DNA from: an uncultured bacterium
Lineage (GTDB): Bacteria > Bacillota > Clostridia > Oscillospirales > Ruminococcaceae
Assembly: GCA_905215595.1 (NCBI GenBank)
Contig: CAJMQZ010000123.1
Coordinates: 1-5,547, forward strand
DNA: 5,547 nucleotides
Reading direction: 5' to 3'
Shown: positions 1-4,973 of the stretch, one piece after another
How the letters are laid out: each line of letters begins with the position of its first letter
Position numbering within the stretch: the first letter of the stretch is position 1
The notes under the pieces: model-generated
Databases searched by the model: none
The model's input: the letters and a program-made list of their open reading frames with translations, nothing else
Told to the model about the DNA's origin: nothing
Made by a program: the position numbers and the translations under genes

Positions 1-311
1 CGGAACACCCCTCCCTGCCTCTGGCCCAGCGGAGCGTCCCTGCACGCTGACGGCAAGCAGAAAGTTACCCCGCAAAGCTTCCCTCCCCGAGGGAGCTGGC
101 AAAACCGTCAGGTTTTGGCTGAGGGAGTGAAATTTCCCCTCCCCTGCAATGATTCCCCCGGCTCAACCGTATGCAGTATGGGAAAAAGTGTCGAAATTTT
201 GTCCGGCGGCAGAGGGGAGGATGGCAGGCAGAATGCCGGTTTTGGGACGGAAAAGTTGTGCGTTTTGCAGATTTTGACAAAACTTTCGCAAAAAGATTCG
301 CCGCCCCGCTA
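1..311. other. Non-coding stretch upstream of the RND gene
   Basis: I see no supportable gene here. One plus-strand frame stays open from the window edge to a TGA at 313-315, but it runs straight through the hairpin repeat at 79-128 and has no recognisable domain. Another plus frame ends at TGA 48-50, so the first 50 bases could be the tail of an upstream gene, but 15 codons are too few to judge. The stretch contains the repeat copy at 79-128, a C-rich tract at 136-144 partly complementary to a G-rich tract at 214-220, and an AT-rich nested dyad at 263-293 just before the promoter. Confidence 0.6.
79..128 (+). repeat. Double-hairpin intergenic repeat, copy A
   Basis: Two hairpins lie in tandem. 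The first pairs TCCCTC (80-85) with GAGGGA (89-94) around a CCC loop. The second pairs CAAAACC (100-106) with GGTTTTG (111-117) around a GTCA loop. A second GAGGGA (121-126) can compete for the first arm. The central GAGCTGGCAAA and the trailing CTGAG match copy C downstream of the RND gene, so these belong to one family even though the stem sequences differ. The compensatory stem differences between copies argue that the folded shape is kept. Such elements are usually non-autonomous (REP or MITE-like), but no transposase is visible here. Confidence 0.75.
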
Positions 312-339
312 TTGAAAGCACGCGCCTTGCGTGTATAAT
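312..339 (+). promoter_or_regulatory. Sigma-A-type promoter for the RND gene
   Basis: A -35 box TTGAAA (312-317) and a perfect -10 box TATAAT (334-339) are separated by 16 bases. Transcription would start near 346-348, giving a leader of about 75 bases before the ATG at 421. This is the best promoter match upstream of the RND gene. A short inverted repeat fills the spacer and is listed separately. Confidence 0.75.
319..333. promoter_or_regulatory. Inverted repeat in promoter spacer, possible operator
   Basis: CACGC (319-323) and GCGTG (329-333) form a perfect 5-bp dyad with a 5-base centre, CACGCGCCTTGCGTG. It sits exactly between the -35 and -10 boxes, where a bound repressor would block RNA polymerase. 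RND pump genes are often controlled by TetR, MarR or MerR family regulators. The 16-base spacer does not suit MerR-type activation, which uses a 19-20 base spacer. No regulator gene is in the window and a 5-bp dyad can arise by chance. Confidence 0.35.
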
Positions 340-410
340 AGGAATGTTAGGAACCCATTGCCCCACGAAGGTGGAGAAACTGCTGTGCCGGGCGGTGCTG
401 CAGAGAAACG

Positions 411-420
411 GTAGGAAAAG
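411..420 (+). promoter_or_regulatory. Ribosome binding site of the RND gene
   Basis: AGGA (413-416) lies only 4 bases before the ATG at 421, in the purine-rich run GTAGGAAAAG. The match is short and closely spaced, so initiation may be modest. It still supports the ATG at 421 over the later in-frame ATGs at 472 and 481, which fall inside the first membrane segment. Confidence 0.5.
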
Positions 421-3400
421 ATGGAAAAATTCAGTGTCAAAAAACCATTTACGGTGCTGGTTGCAGTCATCATGGTGCTGATGCTCGGCTTTGTGTCGAT
501 CACCAAGATGAAAACGAACCTGCTGCCGGATGTCAGCACACCGTATCTGATGGTGGTCACCGTGTATCCCGGTGCCAGCCCGGAGCGTGTGGAGACCGAG
601 GTCTCGGATGTGCTGCAAAACGCGCTTACAGTGCCCGGTGTGGAAAATATCACCGCCACCTCGGCTGAAAACTACAGCCTGCTGCTGATAAGGTTCGTGG
701 ATGATACGGACATGAACAGCGCAATGGTGCAGGTGTCCAACAAGCTGGATCAGGCTAAGAGCGACCTGCCGGATACCGCCCTGACCCCTTCTGTGATACA
801 GTACAGCATGAACATGAACGCCTTTATGACCGTGGCTGTCAGCCGCGAGGGCAGTTCGGTGTACGAGCTTTCTGATTTTATCAAGAACACCATGACCCCC
901 TACGTCCAGCGCAAGGGCGGCGTGTCCAGCGTATCCTCCAGCGGCCTTGTGGAGCAGCTGGTGCAGGTGCAGCTGAATCAGGAAAAGGTGGATGCCATCA
1001 ACGAAAAGCTGATGGAGCTCATCGACACCCAGCTGGAAGCGGCGCACACCCAGCTGGAGGAGGCCGAGGCCAAGATCGCGGCCGGCCGCGCAGAATACGA
1101 TAAGCAGTTCAAAAACTTCGGCAACACCGTGTCCAACTCGGTCATGGGCACCCTGAGCTCTGAGGTCGGCAGCGCCGTAGAGGTGGTGCGCAAGCAGGCC
1201 GAAGCACTGCTGCAGAGTGTCAACAACCTGATCGCTGTGGTCAAGGAGCCTGAGGTGCAGCAGGCACTTATTGAGGTGCAGGCAGGCTTGCAGCGGGTGC
1301 TGGACAAGTTCAACAACACCGGTATGCGGGATATCGACTCCCTGATCGAGATCGTCTCCGAGCTGCGGGATATCACCGATAAGCTCTCCAGTGCGTTGCA
1401 GACTTTACAGCAGCGCATCAATACCGAGACCGGCACGCAGGGCGAAGGCGCTGCGGATCTGGCAGACGAGCTGCAATTGCAGGACAGCCTGAACGTCATC
1501 TATAAGACGCTGGAGGACACCATCAAGGCCATGGACAACGTGCCCGGCATGATGACCGAGTTCTCCAACGCACTGGGCAGCTTTACCCAGCAGCAGCTGG
1601 CTGCTTATATGCAGTTTACCGAAGCCCGCGAGATGCTGAACGAGTATGAAAAGCAGCTCAGCGAGGCCAAGACCCAGTACGAGGCCGCCAAGGAAAAGGC
1701 CCTTGCCAGCGCCGATGTGACCAAGCAGCTGGATATCAAGACCCTTGCCACCCTCATCTACGCCCAGAACTTCTCCATGCCCGCCGGTTACGTCAAGGAC
1801 GAAAGCGGCGAGTCGTGGCTGCTGAAGGTGGGCGAGGAATACGACAGCGTGGAGGATATCCGCGGTGCACTGCTGCTCCATGTGGAGGGCTACGGCGACG
1901 TGCGCCTTTCCGACGTGGCAGACGTGGAGATCATTGACAACGCCGCCGACAGCTATACCCGCCTGAACGGCGAGCAGGCCTCGGTGCTGAAGATCTACAA
2001 GGACGACAGCTCCAGCGCAGGTGACGTATCTGCCAACTGTCTGGACGCTTTCAAGGAGCTGGAAGCCCAGTACGATGGCCTGCACGTTGTGGTGCTGTCC
2101 AATCAGGGCAACTACATCAGCATCCTGATCAAGAGCATCCTTACCAGCATGCTGGTGGGTGCCGTACTGGCCATCATCGTGCTGGCCATCTTCCTGAAGG
2201 ACATCAAGCCCACCATGGTGGTCGGCGTCAGTATCCCCCTGTCGGTGCTGTTTGCCGTGGTGCTGATGTACTTCACCGGACTGGACCTGAACGTTATGAC
2301 GCTGGCCGGTCTGTCGCTGGGCATCGGTATGCTGGTGGATAACTCTGTCGTTGTCATCGAGAACATCTACCGTCTGCGCGGCCGCGGCGTGCCCGCCGCC
2401 CGTGCGGCGGTACAGGGTGCACGTCAGGTGGGTATGTCCGTTGTGGCCTCTACCCTTACCTCGGTGTGCGTGTTCCTGCCGGCAGTGTTCTCTGCCAGCC
2501 TCATCCGCAGCCTGATGGGCCCCATGTCCCTGTGCATCGGCTACTGCCTGATGGCTTCCCTCATCGTGGCACTGACCGTGGTGCCTGCTGCCTCGGCTAC
2601 CGTGCTGAAGAATGCCCAGCCCAAAAAGCTGGCATGGTTCGATAAGATCCAGGACGCCTACGGCCGCAGTCTGGAAAAGGCGCTGAAAAATCGCTTTGTA
2701 CCGCTGGCAGCCGCCGTGCTGCTGCTGGTGTTCTGCTGCTGGCGGGTGGTCTCCATGGGCATCGTGCTGCTGCCCACCAGCACCAGCAACGAGGCCATGA
2801 TCACCCTTTCCACCACCGACACCCTCTCGAAGGAGGAGTCCTACGATGTGGCCGGTAAGGTGGTGCAGGCTGTGATGGCCGTGGACGGCGTAGAGGAGGT
2901 AGGCATTACCCCCGACAACACTGTGTCGGGCATGGATGTCTCCAACCTTGGCCTGCCCTCCACCATCACCGACCTGCTGAACGCCGCCAACGGCTACGGC
3001 AAGTATAAGATCAACGTCAAGCTCAACGAGGAACTCTCCTCTTCCAAGATCGATGCCGCCTGCAAGGCCATGGAGGACGCTGTGGCCGGGGTGGCGGACT
3101 GCACCGCCACCGTCCAGCAGTACGGCATGACCGATGACCTGACCAGTCAGCTGTCCACCGGCCTGACCATCAAGGTCTACGGCACTGATGCCGAGACCCT
3201 GACCGCCCTGTCCGAGAAGGTCATTGATATCGTAAACAGCACCGATGGCTTCCAGAACGCCACCAACGGTCTGGGTGCGGGCGATTCCACCATCATCCTG
3301 CAGGTGGACCGCGACAAGGTACGCGCCAACGGCCTGACCGTTGCACAGGTGTACCAGCAGATCGCGGCAAAGCTGACCACTACCACCACGGCACAGACCC

Positions 3401-4365
3401 CTGTTACCGTGGACGGCACCACTATGGACGTGCAGATCAGCAACAATCTGGACCCGCTGACCAAGGAAAACATGATGGACATGACCTTTGAGACTACCGT
3501 CATGTCCGCAGACGGCACCACCGCCACCGGAACCTGCAAGCTGTCGGATATCGCCAGCTGGACCACCGGCACCGCACCGGATTCCATCACCAGCGAGAAC
3601 CGGAACCAGTTCGTCACCGTCACTGCCGAGACTGCCCCGGGCTACAACACCACGGTGCAGGCCCGTGCCGTGAAAAAGGCGCTGGATGCCTTTGCCCTCA
3701 CCGATGAGATGCCGGAGGGCTGCTCCTTCTCCATGGGCGGCGAGAGCGACAGCGTCAACTATATGACCAACGAGATGATCCAGTGGATGGCATTGGCACT
3801 GCCCTTTGTGTACCTTGTCATGGTGGCACAGTTCCAGAGCCTGCTGTCCCCCTTCATCGTTCTGTTCACCGTGCCGCTGGCCTTTACCGGCGGTCTGCTG
3901 GGCCTGCTGCTCACCGGCCAGCAGCTGACCATGATCTCCCTGATGGGCTTCATCGTGCTGATGGGTACGGTCGTCAACAACGGCATCGTGTTCGTGGACT
4001 ATGCCAACCAGCTGCGTATGGGCGGCATGGAGCGCCGCGCCGCACTGGTGGCCACCGGCAAGACCCGTATGCGCCCCATTCTGATGACCACCCTGACCAC
4101 CGTGCTGGCAATGCTGCAAATGGTGTTCAGCAACGATATGGCAAGCCAGCTGATGAGCGGCATGGCCATCGTCATCATCTGCGGCCTGAGCTACGCCACC
4201 CTGATGACCCTGTATATCGTGCCGATCCTGTACGATATCCTGTTCAAGAAGCCGCCGCTCAACGTGGATATCGGCAGCGACGAGGACTTGGACGACATCC
4301 CGGACGATGCCGCCGAGTTCATTGCCGCCCAGTCCTCTGCGGCACAGCCTCAGCCGGAGGCATAA
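421..4365 (+). CDS. RND-superfamily efflux permease with large coiled-coil insertion
   Basis: This 1314-residue inner-membrane transporter belongs to the AcrB/SwrC (HAE) branch of the RND superfamily, which uses the ion gradient to export drugs, lipids or peptides; the substrate is unknown. The N-terminus (MEKFSVKKPFTVLV) and LLPDVSTPYLMVV...YPGASPE near residues 34-55 are hallmarks. Membrane segments fall at about 9-28, 566-592, 597-618, 624-647, 668-690, 702-730, 760-785, 1117-1138, 1143-1165, 1170-1196, 1217-1237 and 1245-1272, the usual 12. Two large extracytoplasmic loops span about 29-565 and 786-1116. The TM4 motif GMLVDNSVVVIENIYR (637-652) and the TM10 motif GTVVNNGIVFVDY (1182-1194) mark the core. 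By eye, AcrB D407 maps to D640, R971 to R1216 and T978 to T1223, while D408 becomes N641 and K940 becomes N1186. The protein is about 260 residues longer than AcrB because of a helical, Glu/Gln/Ala-rich insertion at about 195-436. It ends in an acidic tail (SDEDLDDIPDD). No adaptor or outer-membrane partner is nearby, as expected for a single-membrane Firmicute. It is probably monocistronic. Confidence 0.96.
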   Translation: MEKFSVKKPFTVLVAVIMVLMLGFVSITKMKTNLLPDVSTPYLMVVTVYPGASPERVETEVSDVLQNALTVPGVENITATSAENYSLLLIRFVDDTDMNSAMVQVSNKLDQAKSDLPDTALTPSVIQYSMNMNAFMTVAVSREGSSVYELSDFIKNTMTPYVQRKGGVSSVSSSGLVEQLVQVQLNQEKVDAINEKLMELIDTQLEAAHTQLEEAEAKIAAGRAEYDKQFKNFGNTVSNSVMGTLSSEVGSAVEVVRKQAEALLQSVNNLIAVVKEPEVQQALIEVQAGLQRVLDKFNNTGMRDIDSLIEIVSELRDITDKLSSALQTLQQRINTETGTQGEGAADLADELQLQDSLNVIYKTLEDTIKAMDNVPGMMTEFSNALGSFTQQQLAAYMQFTEAREMLNEYEKQLSEAKTQYEAAKEKALASADVTKQLDIKTLATLIYAQNFSMPAGYVKDESGESWLLKVGEEYDSVEDIRGALLLHVEGYGDVRLSDVADVEIIDNAADSYTRLNGEQASVLKIYKDDSSSAGDVSANCLDAFKELEAQYDGLHVVVLSNQGNYISILIKSILTSMLVGAVLAIIVLAIFLKDIKPTMVVGVSIPLSVLFAVVLMYFTGLDLNVMTLAGLSLGIGMLVDNSVVVIENIYRLRGRGVPAARAAVQGARQVGMSVVASTLTSVCVFLPAVFSASLIRSLMGPMSLCIGYCLMASLIVALTVVPAASATVLKNAQPKKLAWFDKIQDAYGRSLEKALKNRFVPLAAAVLLLVFCCWRVVSMGIVLLPTSTSNEAMITLSTTDTLSKEESYDVAGKVVQAVMAVDGVEEVGITPDNTVSGMDVSNLGLPSTITDLLNAANGYGKYKINVKLNEELSSSKIDAACKAMEDAVAGVADCTATVQQYGMTDDLTSQLSTGLTIKVYGTDAETLTALSEKVIDIVNSTDGFQNATNGLGAGDSTIILQVDRDKVRANGLTVAQVYQQIAAKLTTTTTAQTPVTVDGTTMDVQISNNLDPLTKENMMDMTFETTVMSADGTTATGTCKLSDIASWTTGTAPDSITSENRNQFVTVTAETAPGYNTTVQARAVKKALDAFALTDEMPEGCSFSMGGESDSVNYMTNEMIQWMALALPFVYLVMVAQFQSLLSPFIVLFTVPLAFTGGLLGLLLTGQQLTMISLMGFIVLMGTVVNNGIVFVDYANQLRMGGMERRAALVATGKTRMRPILMTTLTTVLAMLQMVFSNDMASQLMSGMAIVIICGLSYATLMTLYIVPILYDILFKKPPLNVDIGSDEDLDDIPDDAAEFIAAQSSAAQPQPEA

Positions 4366-4387
4366 GGCTTACAGCTCGTGTAACCCA

Positions 4388-4426
4388 AGCGCCCCGCATT
4401 TCCACCGGAAGTGCGGGGCGCTTTTT
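4388..4426 (+). terminator. Intrinsic terminator of the RND gene
   Basis: AGCGCCCCGCA (4388-4398) pairs perfectly with TGCGGGGCGCT (4412-4422). The stem continues through a T-G wobble and TTCC/GGAA to a 3-base ACC loop (4404-4406), giving 16 pairs, followed by a run of five T (4422-4426). It begins 22 bases after the RND stop codon. This is a strong Rho-independent terminator and separates the pump from galM. Confidence 0.93.
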
Positions 4427-4429
4427 GCT

Positions 4430-4443
4430 ATTGTAGGCACTTT
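4430..4443 (+). repeat. 14-bp direct repeat, left copy
   Basis: ATTGTAGGCACTTT occurs here, directly after the RND terminator, and again identically at 4794-4807. The two copies bracket the hairpin-repeat island. It could be a target-site duplication from insertion of the island, or a module belonging to the repeat family itself. Confidence 0.7.
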
Positions 4444-4453
4444 GCGAAACTTA

Positions 4454-4498
4454 CCCCCTCAGGCTCGCTACGCTCGCCAGCTCCCCCAAGGGGACGCC
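4454..4498 (-). repeat. Double-hairpin intergenic repeat, copy D1
   Basis: This copy is in reverse orientation. It has CCCCTCAG at its left, a diverged second stem (GCTCGCTACGCTCGC, which no longer pairs cleanly), then GCCAGC and the first stem TCCCC (4482-4486) / GGGGA (4490-4494). On the opposite strand CGTCCCCTTGGGG matches copy B exactly over 13 bases. Confidence 0.7.
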
Positions 4499-4501
4499 AA
4501 G

Positions 4502-4549
4502 CCCTCTCAGGCGCTCCCGCGCCAGCTCTCCCAAAGGGAGAGCCAAGCC
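4502..4549 (-). repeat. Double-hairpin intergenic repeat, copy D2
   Basis: This copy is in reverse orientation and follows D1 directly. The second stem is GGCGC (4510-4514) / GCGCC (4519-4523) with a TCCC loop. The first stem is GCTCTCCC (4525-4532) / GGGAGAGC (4536-4543) with an AAA loop. Its first hairpin is the exact reverse complement of that in copy C, while its second stem is different. Confidence 0.8.
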
Positions 4550-4629
4550 GTTACGTCCGTTGCTAAAGCTTTAGGAGAAATGAGGAAGTGTCCGGTAGTG
4601 CACTTGGCTCTCCCTTTGGGAGAGCTGGC
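4521..4629. repeat. 27-bp perfect inverted repeat formed by copies D2 and C
   Basis: Bases 4521-4547 and 4603-4629 are perfect reverse complements, separated by 55 bases. Each arm is itself largely palindromic. The spacer contains the perfect 12-base palindrome CTAAAGCTTTAG (4563-4574), close to the centre. The structure could extrude as a cruciform or fold into a long RNA stem if transcribed. Confidence 0.88.
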
Positions 4630-4655
4630 AAAGCCGTAGGCTTTGACTGAGAGGG
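4603..4655 (+). repeat. Double-hairpin intergenic repeat, copy C
   Basis: This is the clearest copy. The first stem is GCTCTCCC (4607-4614) / GGGAGAGC (4618-4625) with a TTT loop. After TGGC the second stem is AAAGCC (4630-4635) / GGCTTT (4639-4644) with a GTA loop. It ends in GACTGAGAGGG, whose GAGAGGG tail can also pair with the opening CTCTCCC with one mismatch. Confidence 0.85.
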
Positions 4656-4662
4656 CGCACGT

Positions 4663-4696
4663 CGTTGCCCTCGGTGCTAAAGCATCAAGAGCAACG
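4663..4696. repeat. Imperfect hairpin in the linker between copies C and B
   Basis: CGTTGC (4663-4668) pairs with GCAACG (4691-4696). Pairing continues inward with a few mismatches to TGCT (4675-4678) / AGCA (4681-4684). The linker is therefore itself a degenerate hairpin and probably part of the larger repeat unit. Confidence 0.55.
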
Positions 4697-4719
4697 AGAA
4701 AGCTTCCGGTCGTGCTAAA

Positions 4720-4768
4720 GCCGTCCCCTTGGGGAAGGTGGCATCGCCGCAGGCGATGACGGAAGGGG
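4720..4768 (+). repeat. Double-hairpin intergenic repeat, copy B
   Basis: The first stem is TCCCC (4724-4728) / GGGGA (4731-4735). After GGTGGC the second stem is CATCGCC (4742-4748) / GGCGATG (4752-4758) with a GCA loop, and the copy ends in GACGGAAGGGG. The architecture is the same as copy C, 114 bases upstream, but both stems carry paired substitutions that keep base pairing. Confidence 0.78.
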
Positions 4769-4793
4769 TGACTTCCCCGCACCCAGCCGTCCC

Positions 4794-4807
4794 ATTGTAG
4801 GCACTTT
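4794..4807 (+). repeat. 14-bp direct repeat, right copy
   Basis: ATTGTAGGCACTTT is identical to bases 4430-4443. It marks the right edge of the repeat island, beyond which composition changes to AT-rich promoter sequence. Confidence 0.7.
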
Positions 4808-4884
4808 CGATGATTCTAACAAAAAATCGCCGTAAAAATTGGATGGTAATTCTAAAAGGATTCCAACACAAAACTATAAAACTG

Positions 4885-4893
4885 TGATATAAT
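4885..4893 (+). promoter_or_regulatory. Extended -10 promoter for galM
   Basis: TGATATAAT contains a perfect -10 TATAAT (4888-4893) preceded by the extended -10 TGn motif. No good -35 hexamer lies 16-18 bases upstream, but extended -10 promoters can work without one. Transcription would begin near 4900, giving a leader of about 74 bases that includes the palindrome at 4910-4942. The surrounding AT-rich sequence (4808-4905) supports a promoter role. Confidence 0.65.
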
Positions 4894-4909
4894 CATAAAT
4901 ACAGACAAG

Positions 4910-4942
4910 ATGCAAAAGGGGGCAGTCTGCCCCCTTTTGCAT
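4910..4942 (+). promoter_or_regulatory. Perfect palindrome, leader hairpin resembling a terminator
   Basis: ATGCAAAAGGGGGCAG (4910-4925) and its exact reverse complement (4927-4942) flank a single T. In RNA the tip would open to a small loop, leaving a stem of about 14-15 pairs. The GGGGGCAG/CTGCCCCC core preceded by AAAA and followed by TTTTGCATTT looks like an intrinsic terminator. Yet it sits between the only visible galM promoter and the galM ribosome binding site. It may therefore be an attenuator, a 5' stabilising hairpin, or a protein-binding operator. Confidence 0.7.
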
Positions 4943-4958
4943 TTCCGAAAAAAGTTTT

Positions 4959-4964
4959 AGGAGG
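4959..4964 (+). promoter_or_regulatory. Shine-Dalgarno site of galM
   Basis: AGGAGG is a perfect core match, 9 bases before the ATG at 4974. It fixes the start codon of the epimerase gene. Confidence 0.9.
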
Positions 4965-4973
4965 CGAGGCCCA

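Larger units (their letters stand above)
4561..4788 (+). repeat. Imperfect 114-bp tandem duplication
   Basis: TGCTAAAGC starts at 4561 and again at 4675. The alignment holds through TCCGGT.GTGC (4591 versus 4705) and then into repeat copies C and B, all offset by 114 bases. The linkers match at roughly two-thirds of positions, so the duplication is old or the unit is a larger repeat of about 114 bases inserted twice. Confidence 0.7.
4427..4860. other. Gene-free repeat island between the RND gene and galM
   Basis: No credible gene lies here. The stretch contains four double-hairpin repeat copies (minus, minus, plus, plus), a 27-bp perfect inverted repeat, a 114-bp imperfect tandem duplication and a 14-bp direct repeat at both ends. 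After about 4808 the sequence turns AT-rich and becomes the galM promoter region. The short open frames through this island on both strands are translations of the repeats. Confidence 0.85.

Noticed and set aside
274..279. Perfect TTGACA as a second -35 box
   Set aside because: No acceptable -10 hexamer lies 15-19 bases downstream (the sequence there is around AAAAGATTCGCC).
1..315. Plus-strand frame open from the window edge to TGA at 313-315
   Set aside because: It translates through the hairpin repeat, has no conserved motif and ends at the -35 box of the RND promoter. It could be the tail of a gene only if the upstream sequence shows one.
163..1047. 294-codon open frame on the minus strand spanning the RND promoter and 5' end
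   Set aside because: It crosses the promoter and the start of a certain gene and has shadow-like composition (His-rich, low complexity). No start-site signals or family motifs are seen.
1405..4119. 904-codon open frame on the minus strand opposite the RND gene
   Set aside because: It is extremely rich in His, Gln and Gly, as expected from reading CTG, ATG and GCC codons backwards, and has no recognisable domain. The plus-strand RND protein is unambiguous, so this is a codon-bias shadow.
3783..4436. 217-codon plus-strand frame overlapping the end of the RND gene
   Set aside because: It is an out-of-frame reading of the RND C-terminal membrane domain, rich in Arg, Pro and His, and continues through the terminator.
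4307..4639. 110-codon plus-strand open frame across the RND terminator
   Set aside because: It starts inside the RND gene, runs through its terminator and then translates hairpin repeats.
4454..4768. CRISPR array
   Set aside because: The repeats are in both orientations, vary in sequence, are internally palindromic and lack uniform unique spacers.
4507..4871. Minus-strand open frames across the repeat island
   Set aside because: Their apparent protein repeats come from the DNA repeats, and no ribosome binding site or protein family is evident.
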